From: Corynebacterium doosanense CAU 212 = DSM 45436 | Lineage (GTDB): Bacteria > Actinomycetota > Actinomycetes > Mycobacteriales > Mycobacteriaceae | Direction of reading: 5' to 3' | DNA length: 64,000 nt | Assembly: GCF_000767055.1 (NCBI RefSeq) | Contig: NZ_CP006764.1 | Location: 1,984,001-2,048,000, forward strand | Notes under the pieces: model-generated | Told to the model about the DNA's origin: nothing | The model's input: only the letters and a program-made list of their open reading frames with translations | Databases searched by the model: none | Part shown: positions 8,371 through 17,016 of the stretch, one piece after another | How positions within the stretch are numbered: the stretch's first letter is position 1 | How the letters are laid out: the number at the start of each line of letters is the position of its first letter | Made by a program: the position numbers and the translations under genes

Positions 8371-9887
8371 GCCTCCTCGTCGCCCAGGAGGTGAGCCGCC
8401 GCCCGCTCCGCGATCATGATGGTCGGCGCGTTGGTGTTGCCCGTGGTGATGAGCGGCATGATCGAGGCGTCCGCCACCCGGATCCCACTGAGTCCGTGAA
8501 CCCGGAAGGTACGTGGATCGACGACGGCGAGTTCGTCGAGTCCCATCCGGCAGGTGCCCACCTGGTGGTGATAGGTCACGGCCGTGGAGCGCACGTAGTC
8601 GATGAGGTCCTCGTCGGAATCTGACACCTCGGGCCCCGGGTAGATCTCCTCGGGTTCCCACTCCCCCAGCGCGGCGGTACGGCCGATCTCGCGACACTGG
8701 CGCACGGAGGCGGCGAGGGCGCGGGCGTCCTCCTTGTCCCGCAGGGCGCCGAGGTCGACGTTGACGGGGTCGTCCTCGCCCGGCCCGCTGAGGGTGACCG
8801 AGCCGCGGGACAGCGGCCGGACGAGGCCTGCCACCAGGGAGAATCCGTTCTCGGGGCCGGTCATGTCGTCGAGGAAGTACATGGGTAGTGAGAAGTTGAT
8901 GGGTTGGGTGTCCGGCACGGCGAGGTCGGGGTCGCTCTTCCAGAACAGGTGGGTCTCCGCAGCGGCCACCTCGGGCGGGGGAACCTCGCGGGCATGGGTG
9001 GTAAAGATGACCGGCGACAGCAGGTGGTCGTGCAGGTTCCTGCCCACCCCGGGGAGATCGTGCACCGGGTCGACGCCGACCTCCGCGAGCTCCTCGGCCG
9101 GGCCGATGCCGGAGCGCAGCAGAATCTCCGGCGAACCCAGCGCGCCGGCGCAGAGGATCGTCTCGGCGGCCTCGAGGGTCTTCACCTCTCCGTCGTGGCG
9201 GAACTCCACGCCGGTGATCCGGCCGTCGGCGACCAGGAGGCGCAGGACATGGGAATCGATGTAGATGCGCAGGTCGGGGTTGTCCATCTCCGGCCTGAGG
9301 TAGGCGTGCCAGGTGTTGAAGCGCTTGCCGTCGCGCACGTTGAGCTGCATCTTCGATACCCCGTCAACCTCGCCGGTGTTGTAGTCCTCGTTGAGTTCGA
9401 GGCCCCACTCGACCGCGCCGTCGAGGATGGACTGCTGGATGGGGTTGAGGTCGAAGTCGCTCGTGACGTCGAGGAACCCGTCGCCGCCACGGCTGTCGGA
9501 CCCGCCGCCGCTGTAGTTCTCGATCGCCTTGAACACCGGGAGCACGTCGTCGTATCCCCACCCCGGGCAACCGAGGTAGTTCCACGTGTCGTAGTCCTGC
9601 CGCGGCCCGCGCACCCAGATGGTGGCGTTGAGCGCGTGCGAGCCGCCCATGACCTTGCCGCGCGGGAGGTTGAGGCGGCGCCCGTGACAACCCTCCTGCT
9701 CGGTGGTGACGTAGTTCCAGTCCTCCGGCCCGCGCCAGAGCGCTCCGGCGGCGGCGACGTCGGCGATGATCGGATTGGTGTCCTGGCCGCCGGCCTCGAG
9801 AATCGCGACGGTGTGCCCGGCGTCGAGAAGCTGCTTTGCGACGACGTTGCCCGCCGATCCCGCGCCGACGACGATGTAGTTCAGCAT
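8367..9887 (-). CDS. GMC-family FAD oxidoreductase (choline dehydrogenase-like)
   Basis: A 506-residue flavoprotein. The N-terminal YIVVGAGSAGNVVAKQLLDA is the ADP-binding Rossmann motif. The GMC signatures follow: NLPRGKVMGGSHALNATIW, and the catalytic-His region TYHHQVGTCRMG near residue 448 with the conserved NTNAPTIMIAERAA end. The family oxidises alcohols such as choline, glucose or polyethylene glycols. No betaine aldehyde dehydrogenase is adjacent, so a choline substrate is not supported by context. GGGAGG precedes the ATG. The MarR gene lies just upstream on the same strand. Confidence 0.9.
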   Translation of the reverse strand: MLNYIVVGAGSAGNVVAKQLLDAGHTVAILEAGGQDTNPIIADVAAAGALWRGPEDWNYVTTEQEGCHGRRLNLPRGKVMGGSHALNATIWVRGPRQDYDTWNYLGCPGWGYDDVLPVFKAIENYSGGGSDSRGGDGFLDVTSDFDLNPIQQSILDGAVEWGLELNEDYNTGEVDGVSKMQLNVRDGKRFNTWHAYLRPEMDNPDLRIYIDSHVLRLLVADGRITGVEFRHDGEVKTLEAAETILCAGALGSPEILLRSGIGPAEELAEVGVDPVHDLPGVGRNLHDHLLSPVIFTTHAREVPPPEVAAAETHLFWKSDPDLAVPDTQPINFSLPMYFLDDMTGPENGFSLVAGLVRPLSRGSVTLSGPGEDDPVNVDLGALRDKEDARALAASVRQCREIGRTAALGEWEPEEIYPGPEVSDSDEDLIDYVRSTAVTYHHQVGTCRMGLDELAVVDPRTFRVHGLSGIRVADASIMPLITTGNTNAPTIMIAERAAAHLLGDEEA

Positions 9888-9972
9888 GTTGAGAGGCCTC
9901 CCGGTGTGATGTGGATTACTTTCCCCATCATGCTCCGGGCCGGGCCGCCCCGGCTGCGCTCAGAGCGCGCAG

Positions 9973-10446
9973 TTACTTGGCATCGGGTGCACTACCGCGC
10001 GGCCAGGGTTTCCCGCGCACGGCCTCGACCCCCTCGTTGAAACGGCGCAGCAGCGCGACGTACGTGGCCAGATCCTCGTCGGACCAGTCGGCGACGATGT
10101 CGGCCACGGATCCACGCCTGCCCGCAAATTCCTCGCGCAGCAGCCGCAACCCCTCGGCGGTGGGCCGGTGTTTGCGGGCCGGGCCGCCGACGGGATCGGG
10201 GATGCGGTCGATCAGGCCGCGCCTCATGGCGGCGGCGACCTGGCGGTGGACCGTCGATACGCCGAGGTCGAAGGCGTCGGCGAGCTCCCCGACCGTCATC
10301 GGCCCCTCGGCGTCGAGCCGGGCGAGGAGGACGGCGGCACTGCGGTCGATGAGGTGCTCGCGGCCGTAGGGCGCGGCCCCCTGGAGCGCGTGACGGGACA
10401 GCAGCATGTGTTCGTAGACGAGGTCGGCGAGCTCGGGGCGTTCCAT
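9973..10446 (-). CDS. MarR-family transcriptional regulator
   Basis: A winged-helix repressor of about 157 residues. The recognition region is MTVGELADAFDLGVSTVHRQ followed by a wing ending RKHRPTAEGLRLL. It is divergent from an MFS transporter, and the gap between them holds two tandem TTGCAT-N-ATGCAA type palindromes (10490-10516). The simple model is a repressor controlling itself and the exporter. Two in-frame ATGs, at 10455 and 10446, are possible starts; I chose 10446 because a CACAAT box lies 7 bases before it. The ligand is unknown. Confidence 0.88.
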   Translation of the reverse strand: MERPELADLVYEHMLLSRHALQGAAPYGREHLIDRSAAVLLARLDAEGPMTVGELADAFDLGVSTVHRQVAAAMRRGLIDRIPDPVGGPARKHRPTAEGLRLLREEFAGRRGSVADIVADWSDEDLATYVALLRRFNEGVEAVRGKPWPRGSAPDAK

Positions 10447-10481
10447 GTGCCCCATTGTGCCCGCTCCCCGGCGCGCTGAGT

Positions 10482-10524
10482 AGGGTCGATTGCATCATGC
10501 AATTTGCATAGTGCAATCTACCCT
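10482..10524. promoter_or_regulatory. Operator between marR-type gene and MFS gene
   Basis: A large dyad: the 21-base arms 10482-10502 and 10504-10524 match at 18 of 21 positions around a single central T. Inside it are two 13-base palindromes in tandem, TTGCATCATGCAA (10490-10502, perfect 6-1-6) and TTGCATAGTGCAA (10504-10516, one mismatch), at 14-base spacing. The right arm contains TACCCT (10519-10524), a likely -10 box for the MFS gene, so a bound repressor would block it. Confidence 0.85.
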
Positions 10525-10550
10525 CGGATCGATCAGCGAAAGACTCCCCC

Positions 10551-11711
10551 GTGACCTCCAGACTCATCACCCCCACCTTTCTGCTCTCCTGGCTGGTCAA
10601 CTTCGTGCAGTACCTGCTCTTCTACCTGCTCGTCACCACCACGGCGCTCTACGCCGTCACGGAGTTCGCCGCCTCCGAGGCAGCCAGCGGGCTCGCCGCC
10701 AGCTCTTTTGTCATCGGCGCCACCATCGCCCGGCTCTTCTCCGGCTACGTCACCGACGTCCTCGGGCGGCGCCCCGTGCTGCTGGGCTCGGTCGTCGTGG
10801 TCGTCGTCGCCTGCTGCCTCTACTTCCCTGCTCACTCCCTCCCCCTGTTCATCGCGGTGCGTTTTCTCCACGGTTTCGCCTACGCGTTCGCCAGCACCGC
10901 GATCATGGCCGTGGTCCAGTCCGCCATCCCGCCCGAGCGCCGCGCGGAGGGCACGGGTTACTTCGCGCTGAGCTCGACCCTGGCCACCGCGGTCGGCCCC
11001 GCGCTGGGGCTCTTCCTCGTGCGTTCGTACTCCTACCCCGTCCTCTTCACCGTCACCCTGGCCACGTCGGTGGTCGCACTCCTGCTCGCACTGTTTGTCC
11101 GCATCCCCCGCGCACCCCGCGCAGAATCCTCCCGGTTCACCCTCGCCGACATCGCCCACCCCGCGGTCGTGCCCATCGGCCTGTTCATGCTGCTCGTCGG
11201 CCTGTGCTACTCGGGCGTGATCACCTTCCTCAACGGCTACGCCGACCAACGGGGGCTCAGCACCGGCGCGGGTCTGTTCTTCCTCGCCTACGCGGCGATC
11301 ATGCTGGTCATGCGTTTTGTCCTTGGCCGGTTGCAGGACAGCCGCGGCGACAACGTCGTCATCGGCCTCGGGCTGGTCAGCTTCACCGTCGCGCTGGGCA
11401 TCCTCGCCGTGGCCCGGGCCGACTGGCAGGTCGTCCTCGCGGGCGCCCTGACCGGGCTCGGCTACGGCACGCTCATGCCCGCCTGCCAGGCCATCGCCGT
11501 GCGCCTGGTTCCCCCGGAGCGCCTGGGCACGGGCATCTCCTCGATGTTCCTGCTCATGGACGTCGGCCTCGGCGTGGGACCGGTCCTGCTCGGCGGTCTG
11601 GTCTCCGCCTCGGGGTACGGCACCATGTACGCGCTGCTCTCCGGCGTGTCCGTCCTCTCCGCCGGGTTCTACGTCGCCGTCCATGGCCGGTCAGCGGCCT
11701 CGGGGCGCTAG
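10551..11711 (+). CDS. MFS transporter (drug-efflux type)
   Basis: A 386-residue, twelve-helix major facilitator protein. The loop motif ARLFSGYVTDVLGRRPVLLG after helix 2 is the MFS motif A (G-x-x-x-D-x-x-G-R-R), and the symmetric RFVLGRLQDSRGDN follows helix 8. It starts at a GTG directly downstream of the MarR operator and is most likely exported-compound inducible. The substrate is not predictable from sequence. Confidence 0.87.
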   Translation: MTSRLITPTFLLSWLVNFVQYLLFYLLVTTTALYAVTEFAASEAASGLAASSFVIGATIARLFSGYVTDVLGRRPVLLGSVVVVVVACCLYFPAHSLPLFIAVRFLHGFAYAFASTAIMAVVQSAIPPERRAEGTGYFALSSTLATAVGPALGLFLVRSYSYPVLFTVTLATSVVALLLALFVRIPRAPRAESSRFTLADIAHPAVVPIGLFMLLVGLCYSGVITFLNGYADQRGLSTGAGLFFLAYAAIMLVMRFVLGRLQDSRGDNVVIGLGLVSFTVALGILAVARADWQVVLAGALTGLGYGTLMPACQAIAVRLVPPERLGTGISSMFLLMDVGLGVGPVLLGGLVSASGYGTMYALLSGVSVLSAGFYVAVHGRSAASGR

Positions 11712-11741
11712 AACATCGATTCCCAGGTAAGGTTCTGACCC

Positions 11742-13064
11742 ATGCGTATGTCTGTCATCGGCACCGGTTACCTCGGCGCGACCCACGCCGCCTGCATGGC
11801 GGAACTCGGCCACGAAGTCATCGGCGTCGACGTCGACGAGAGCAAGATCGCCCTGCTCTCCGACGGCAAGGTCCCCTTCTACGAGCCTGGTCTGCCCGAG
11901 ATCCTCGAGCGCAACCTCACCGAGGGTCGCCTCCGGTTCTCCACCGACTACCGCGAGGCCGCGGAGTACGCCAACGTGCACTTTCTCGGTGTCGGCACGC
12001 CGCAGCAGCGCGGTAGCTACGCGGCAGACCTGACCTACGTCCGGGACACCATCGCCACGCTCGTTCCCCTGCTCAAGGGTGATCACCTCATCCTGGGCAA
12101 GTCCACCGTCCCCGTCGGCACCGCCGCCGAGCTGCAGGACCTCGCGGACCTGCTCGCCCCCGAGGGCACCACGGTGGAGATCGCGTGGAACCCCGAGTTC
12201 CTCCGCGAGTCCCACGGCGTCGACGACACCATTCACCCCGACCGCATCGTCGTCGGGCTTCGCGACGGTTCCCCCGCCGAGCCCACCGTCCGCGAGATCT
12301 ACGCCTCGCAGCTCGCCGAGGGCATTCCGTTCCTGGTCACCGACCGGCAGACCGCCGAGCTGGTCAAGGTGTCCGCCAACTCCTTCCTGGCCACCAAGAT
12401 CAGCTTCATCAACGCGGTCGCCGAGCTATGCGAGGCCTCGGGCGCCGACGTCGTCGCGCTCGCCGACGCCATCGGCCACGACGACCGCATCGGCCGCAAG
12501 TTCCTCGGTGCCGGCCTCGGCTTCGGCGGCGGCTGCCTGCCCAAGGACATCCGGGCCTTCATGGCCCGCGCGGGCGAGCTCGGCGCGGACCAGGCGCTGA
12601 GCTTCCTCCGCGAGGTGGACACCATCAACATGCGCCAGCGCGACCGCGTGGTGCAGTTCGCCAAGGACACCTTCGGCGGCTCACTCCTGGGCCACCGGGT
12701 GACGGTCCTGGGCGCGGCGTTCAAGGCCAACTCCGACGACGTGCGTGACTCCCCCGCCCTCAACGTGGCCGGTCAGCTGTCCCTCTCCGGCGCGGCCGTG
12801 AGTGTCTTCGACCCGCAGGCCATGGCCAACGCCCGCAAGGTGTTCCCCACCCTGACCTACGCGGACTCGCTCACCGACGCGCTCTCCGGCGCCGAGCTGG
12901 TCATCCTTGCCACGGAATGGCAGGAATTCCGGGACATGGACCCGCAGGAGGTGGGAAAGGTCGTCGACAAGCCCAACATCATCGACGCGCGCAACGTCCT
13001 GGACCCGGTGCAGTGGCGCGACGCCGGCTGGAACATCCGCGCGATGGGGCGCACGCTGAGCTAG
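11742..13064 (+). CDS. ugd: UDP-glucose 6-dehydrogenase
   Basis: Oxidises UDP-glucose to UDP-glucuronate with two NAD+. The 440-residue length is typical. It has the N-terminal Rossmann site MSVIGTGYLGATHAACMAELGHEV, the substrate-binding segment NPEFLREGxA-like (NPEFLRESHGV) and the catalytic cysteine C265 in FGGGCLPKDIRAF. The product feeds polysaccharide or cell-envelope synthesis. The ATG at 11742 follows TAAGGT (11728-11733) by 8 bases; a second ATG lies at 11748. The stop overlaps the next convergent gene by CTAG. No capsule cluster is adjacent. Confidence 0.93.
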   Translation: MRMSVIGTGYLGATHAACMAELGHEVIGVDVDESKIALLSDGKVPFYEPGLPEILERNLTEGRLRFSTDYREAAEYANVHFLGVGTPQQRGSYAADLTYVRDTIATLVPLLKGDHLILGKSTVPVGTAAELQDLADLLAPEGTTVEIAWNPEFLRESHGVDDTIHPDRIVVGLRDGSPAEPTVREIYASQLAEGIPFLVTDRQTAELVKVSANSFLATKISFINAVAELCEASGADVVALADAIGHDDRIGRKFLGAGLGFGGGCLPKDIRAFMARAGELGADQALSFLREVDTINMRQRDRVVQFAKDTFGGSLLGHRVTVLGAAFKANSDDVRDSPALNVAGQLSLSGAAVSVFDPQAMANARKVFPTLTYADSLTDALSGAELVILATEWQEFRDMDPQEVGKVVDKPNIIDARNVLDPVQWRDAGWNIRAMGRTLS

Positions 13065-13966
13065 CGGGCCTGCCACGCGAGCCAGGCGCTGATGAACTCA
13101 CGTTCGTTGTGCCGGCCCTCGTCGGTCTCGTCCTCATGCATGGCTCGCAGGATCTCCTCGAAGGAATAGTCCGGGTCAGGGACCTCCGGTTCCGGACTCT
13201 CGCTTTTCGACGTTTCGCTGCGCCCCTTCCTCCCCCGCCGCGTGGCCGACCGTGCCAGGTGTGCGATCTGGCGCGCCGTCATGGTCGCCGGGGCAAAATC
13301 CGGGTCCGTGCCCAGCGTCCAGCCGAACCAGTGTGAGGCGATGGCCAGACCCGAGCCCACGAGCAGCCCGAGGATCATGCCCACGGCCTGCATGTCCGAG
13401 TGGTGGAAGACCGCGCACACCGCGGCGGCCGCGACCGCGGGAATCACGGCGAGCTGATTGCCGCCGAACACCTGCGGTCGGTGGCCGGTGACCACGTCCC
13501 GGATCATCCCGCCGCCCGTCGCGGTGAGCACGCCCATGAACAGGGCCGAGAGGACCGGGAGTCCGAACGTCAGCGCCTTGGTGGCTCCCGTGACGGCCCA
13601 CGAGCCAGCGATGATCGCGTCCGCGTGTGCAGAAACCCGGTCCCACAACGGCCCCCGGAAGTGGAACAGCCAGGCAATCAACGCGCCGGAGAACGCGAGG
13701 ATGAGGTACTCCGGCGAGGCTACCGCGGCGACGGTGCCGCGCTGGATCAGGGCGTCGCGCACCATTCCCCCTCCCAGTGCGGAGAAGAGGGCGAGGAAGA
13801 AGAATCCGATGATGTCGTACTCCTGCCTACGCGCAACCGTGCCACCGACAACCCCCATGAGGAAGACGCCGGTGATGTCGATGTAGCGGTAGAGGGCCTG
13901 CACCCCGGGTTGGGCCTGCTGGGGATCGAGGAGCTGGGGAAGAAAGTCGAGGGTCACGGGCCCCAT
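13061..13966 (-). CDS. TRIC/UPF0126 family cation channel-like membrane protein (second copy)
   Basis: A 301-residue paralogue of the protein at 862-1896. The same two-repeat core carries FSALGGGMVRDALIQRGTVA and TATGGGMIRDVVTGHRP, with a shorter charged tail (about 80 residues). The segments between the motifs match the first copy closely, including the aromatic SPEYLILAF / TPEYLLLAF piece. It is convergent with ugd (shared CTAG) and lies downstream of the ferritin gene across a stem-loop. Confidence 0.85.
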   Translation of the reverse strand: MGPVTLDFLPQLLDPQQAQPGVQALYRYIDITGVFLMGVVGGTVARRQEYDIIGFFFLALFSALGGGMVRDALIQRGTVAAVASPEYLILAFSGALIAWLFHFRGPLWDRVSAHADAIIAGSWAVTGATKALTFGLPVLSALFMGVLTATGGGMIRDVVTGHRPQVFGGNQLAVIPAVAAAAVCAVFHHSDMQAVGMILGLLVGSGLAIASHWFGWTLGTDPDFAPATMTARQIAHLARSATRRGRKGRSETSKSESPEPEVPDPDYSFEEILRAMHEDETDEGRHNEREFISAWLAWQAR

Positions 13967-13984
13967 GGTAGGTACCGCATACAG

Positions 13985-14022
13985 AACACCCGCACCCCCC
14001 CGGTAGCCGGGAAATGCGGGTG
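13985..14022 (-). terminator. Stem-loop after ferritin gene
   Basis: Arms ACACCCGCA (13985-13993) and TGCGGGTGT (14014-14022) pair perfectly; the 20-base loop can itself fold as CCCGG/CCGGG. It lies just past the ferritin stop, but the downstream U-run is poor, so termination is likely rather than certain. Confidence 0.6.
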
Positions 14023-14039
14023 TGCGGTTCGGGAGGGAG

Positions 14040-14552
14040 TTACTTCGGGCCGCCGGCGGGCTCGCGGGCTGCGCCGAGTTCGCCGTCGATACGCAGGAGT
14101 CCGGAGCCGTCGTCGCCGACGATCTTGATGCGGTCGATGATGGTGGACACGGTGTCCTCCTCCTCGATCTGCTCGTCGAGGAACCAGTTGATCAGCTGGC
14201 GCGAGTCCAGATCGCCGACCTCATCGGCGACACGGGCGATCTCGCGGATCTGCTCGGAAACCTTCTGCTCGTGGGCGTACGCGTGGTTGAACGCGTCGAG
14301 CGGGGACTTCACCGCGAGGTCGGGAACCTTGAACTCGCCGAGCTCGGGGCGGTAGCCGAGGGCCAGAAGATGTCCGGCAAACTTCTCCGCGTGCACACGC
14401 TCCTCATCCGCCTGAGCCTCCATCCACGTCTTCATGCCCTCGAGGCTGAGGTCGTCGAGATCGTAGGAGAGCTGGGTGTAAATGAGGGCCGCCTCGTATT
14501 CGTGAGTGACCTGGTCGTTGAGCAGTTTCAGGAGCTTTTCGTTGATTTTCAT
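14040..14552 (-). CDS. ftn: Ferritin (iron storage)
   Basis: A four-helix-bundle ferritin of 170 residues that oxidises and stores iron. Ferroxidase-centre residues align as E18 (THEYEAALIY), E51 and H54 (ADEERVHAEKF), with further acidic residues in EQIEEED. It is not a bacterioferritin: there is no haem-binding Met at the expected place. The start at 14552 lies 7 bases after TATACT (14560-14565), the best -10 box in the window, so the message should be leaderless and strong. The frame stays open upstream but has no other support. Confidence 0.92.
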   Translation of the reverse strand: MKINEKLLKLLNDQVTHEYEAALIYTQLSYDLDDLSLEGMKTWMEAQADEERVHAEKFAGHLLALGYRPELGEFKVPDLAVKSPLDAFNHAYAHEQKVSEQIREIARVADEVGDLDSRQLINWFLDEQIEEEDTVSTIIDRIKIVGDDGSGLLRIDGELGAAREPAGGPK

Positions 14553-14559
14553 GGCCCCG

Positions 14560-14565
14560 AGTATA
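14560..14565 (-). promoter_or_regulatory. -10 box TATACT of leaderless ferritin gene
   Basis: Five of six bases match the consensus TATAAT, and it is placed 7 bases before the ATG at 14552. No ribosome-binding site is present. Confidence 0.75.
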
Positions 14566-14701
14566 ACTGCGCCCCGCTCAACCCCGCCACCATAGAATCT
14601 CTGGCCAGGGTTTTCCCGCAGAATCGGAATCTGGCCGCCATCCTGGACCACGCCCCACCCGGCAATGGAGGCTGGCAATACTTAACCCCTGGAGGCCTGC
14701 C

Positions 14702-15381
14702 TTGACGAATCCCCCGACACTCACCGACTACGCCCCGCGCCTGGCCAACCGGCTGCTCGCCGGCGCGGGCCTGCTGAGCCTGTCCACCGAGCGCATCCCG
14801 GCGCTGTCCCACGGTCTCACCGCTAACGGGGACCTCAGCGTCACGTGCCGGGAACCGGACGTCGCCCACCTCCCGGACTGTGAGATCGAGCTGCAGATCA
14901 GCAAACAGGCCCTCGAATGGGACACCACCATGGCCATCGCGGCGCTGCACGGCAGAGCCCGCATCCACTGGACTCCCGGCGCGGGCCCCACCCGGACCGG
15001 CACCCTCCGGTTGACGGAGCTTGTCCTGCACTGGCCCGCGGGTTCCACGCGCATCGGCCTGGACCGGGTCGATCCGGAGACCCGCCCGCCCGACGAGCTG
15101 GCCGTGCACGAGGCCGTTGCCGCCGTCGGACGCGGGCGGCTCAGCACCCTCCAGGAAATGGTGCACCTCGGGCTGTGCGAGGGTATTTTCCTCAGCGACT
15201 CGCCCGCCCGCTGTGCTGTCACCAGCGCCACCGGACCTGGATCGGCGACGCGGACAGTAGCGGAGTCATGGTGGTGAGCACGACCTGCGACCGGGTGATC
15301 ACCACCCTGGTGTCCCTCGCCGCCCTCTCCGACCGCTCCGACAATGAGGTGGAGCTGGCGCGCTACCTGGCCGCGGGTTAG
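14702..15381 (+). pseudogene. Conserved-looking unknown gene broken by a frameshift
   Basis: The TTG at 14702 has GGAGG (14691-14695) in front of it. The first frame runs to a stop at 15277 (191 residues), but its last dozen codons read as low-quality sequence. From about 15220 the next frame (one base back) reads sensibly to 15381: RHRTWIGDADSSGVMVVSTT, ending ELARYLAAG. That stop overlaps the convergent permease gene by 4 bases, as most convergent pairs here do, which supports 15381 as the true end. Joining the two frames needs one lost base near 15215-15235. It is either a recent mutation or a sequencing error. No family recognised; the product would be a soluble protein of about 226 residues. 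Confidence 0.65.
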
Positions 15382-16526
15382 AGCACCGCCGTAGCTGCCA
15401 CGACACTCACCGGCGCAAGTACCAGCCCGCACAGGACAAACCGACCCCAGCCGATGCGCAGCCCCTGGCGCCCGGCCTGCTCCGCCCAGAGCAGCGTGGC
15501 CAGCGTCGCCCACGGGGTGATGACCGATCCCGCATTGACCCCGATGAGCAGCGCCATCAGCCCCTCCCTCGACCCCAGGGCCGGCTCCAGCGCGAGGTAG
15601 GCCGGGATGTTGTTCACCACGTTGGCCAGCACTGCGCCGCAGGCAGCGACAGCGAGGGGGGCGTCGATGAGCGAGGCCACGGCTCCGGTGACCGCATCCA
15701 GCAACCCCAGCCGGTGAACCAGCGCCGCCACCGCGGTGAGCGCGAGGGTGAGAATGAGTGAACCCCACGGCACCAGCGACAGGCGCAGACCCGACCGGTT
15801 CCATCTCGCGGTCAACCCCAGCGCCACCGCCGCGGCCGCCCCGGCGCTCACCCACACGGGGAGCGGAGACAGGAGCGCCCCGAGCAGCACCGCCAGGAGC
15901 AGGGAGAACATCACGGCCGGCCTCGTCCACCGAGGCCGCTCCGCCGCGCGTCGCTCCCCCTGCGGCCCCACCGGCGTCAGCCAGGGCACGATCGCCGCCA
16001 CCGCGAGCAGCACCAGCGCAGCCCGCCATGAGGCCGACACAAAATCCGCCGTGCCGGAGAACGCCGGTGTCTGCACCGCCAGCAGGTTGGTGAGGTTGGA
16101 GATCGGCAGCAGCAGCGATCCGAGATTCGCCGTCCACACCACCGTGAGCGCCGCGCGCAGGGGATGGAGCCCCGCGGACGCGGCCAGCTTCAGTGCGATC
16201 GGGGTGAGCAGGATCGCGGTGGTGTCCAGCGAGAAAAAGACGGTGGACACGACACTGGCGCCGAAGATCAGCACCCAGGTGGCCACCGCTTCTCGACGCC
16301 CGTTGCCCCGGATCCCCAGGCCCGCGCGCAGCGACCCCAGCAGAATGTCGAAGGTCCCCAACCCGTCGGCGGCGTTGACCACCACGGCCATGAACGCGAC
16401 AAAAGCCAGCACGGGAACGACCCGGGCGCCATAGTCCGCGAGCGCGTGCAGGTCGGTGGCCGCCAGCGCCCCCAGGGCGAGGACGGCCACCACGGGAAAC
16501 ACGAGGGAGGTGACGGCGGGCTTCAC
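15378..16526 (-). CDS. ArsB/SLC13-like anion or ion permease
   Basis: A 382-residue protein, almost entirely hydrophobic, with about ten helices. The two inverted half-motifs of the ArsB/NhaD/SLC13 ion-transporter superfamily are visible: NLGSLLLPISNLTNLLAV in the first half and LANVVNNIPAYLAL in the second. ArsB proteins export arsenite, but no ArsR, ArsC or Acr genes are adjacent, so the substrate remains open. The stop overlaps the frameshifted gene by TTAG. Confidence 0.75.
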   Translation of the reverse strand: MKPAVTSLVFPVVAVLALGALAATDLHALADYGARVVPVLAFVAFMAVVVNAADGLGTFDILLGSLRAGLGIRGNGRREAVATWVLIFGASVVSTVFFSLDTTAILLTPIALKLAASAGLHPLRAALTVVWTANLGSLLLPISNLTNLLAVQTPAFSGTADFVSASWRAALVLLAVAAIVPWLTPVGPQGERRAAERPRWTRPAVMFSLLLAVLLGALLSPLPVWVSAGAAAAVALGLTARWNRSGLRLSLVPWGSLILTLALTAVAALVHRLGLLDAVTGAVASLIDAPLAVAACGAVLANVVNNIPAYLALEPALGSREGLMALLIGVNAGSVITPWATLATLLWAEQAGRQGLRIGWGRFVLCGLVLAPVSVVAATAVL

Positions 16527-16560
16527 GGGAACCGAGTGTAAACCCGGGAGGGGAAATCTC

Positions 16561-16637
16561 TGGTGGGGCCAGCGGGGCTCGAACCCGCGACCAGCGGATT
16601 ATGAGTCCGCGGCTCTAACCGACTGAGCTATAGCCCC
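16561..16637 (-). tRNA. tRNA with CAT anticodon (Met elongator or Ile2)
   Basis: 77 bases including an encoded CCA (16561-16563). The acceptor stem GGGGCTA/TGGCCCC, T-arm GCGGG-TTCGAGC-CCCGC and anticodon CAT (16601-16603, in loop context CTCATAA) all fold. CAT may read AUG as Met or, after lysidine modification, AUA as Ile; I cannot separate the two by eye. Confidence 0.92.
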
Positions 16638-16732
16638 GCCGGGGAGTATATCCACCGCCCGGACGCGCTCCGGCCTGAACCCCCGGATACGTATCGTGGG
16701 CGCCGTAGACACCCTGACCTGAGGAGGCAGCC

Positions 16733-16882
16733 ATGAGCAACCCGCAGACCAACCCCGAGACCCAGACCGCCGATTCCGCAGTGATCCGGGGCGACAACGA
16801 CACCCGCTCGGGCCGTCGGCTCGGAATGTGGATCACGCTCCTGGTGGTCCTGCTCGTGCTGCTGGGAATCCTGTGGTGGTGA
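16733..16882 (+). CDS. Small single-pass membrane protein, 49 residues
   Basis: Starts at an ATG with GAGGAGG 6 bases upstream. The N-terminal 30 residues are polar (MSNPQTNPETQTADSAV and so on) and the last 19 are a transmembrane helix (MWITLLVVLLVLLGILWW). The codon pattern fits the genome. The next gene, at 17017, has the same polar-then-helix build. No family recognised. A hairpin with CGCGGG/CCCGCG arms (16885-16907) follows the stop. Confidence 0.7.
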   Translation: MSNPQTNPETQTADSAVIRGDNDTRSGRRLGMWITLLVVLLVLLGILWW

Positions 16883-16926
16883 CTCGCGGGGAGGTAGTTC
16901 TCCCGCGGGGAAGGGTCGGGCCGGGG

Positions 16927-16936
16927 CGTCGATAAG
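16927..16936 (+). repeat. CGTCGATAAG motif 5
   Basis: Intergenic, between the two tiny membrane protein genes. Confidence 0.9.
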
Positions 16937-17016
16937 CCGGAACGCATCCGGCGGGGTGAATTTCCACTATCCTGGGCGGAGAAATTAGCCGTGTCGGAAC
17001 CGCCAGGAGGACCACC

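Noticed and set aside
8367..9887. Naming the GMC enzyme betA
   Set aside because: No betaine aldehyde dehydrogenase, choline transporter or BetI nearby; the MarR/MFS pair does not support choline use.
14728..16137. 469-codon minus-strand frame across the permease and the frameshifted gene
   Set aside because: Low-complexity Gly/Ala/Arg sequence without motifs; it conflicts with the permease gene.
15378..16526. Naming the permease arsB
   Set aside because: No other arsenic gene is adjacent, and the superfamily carries many substrates.
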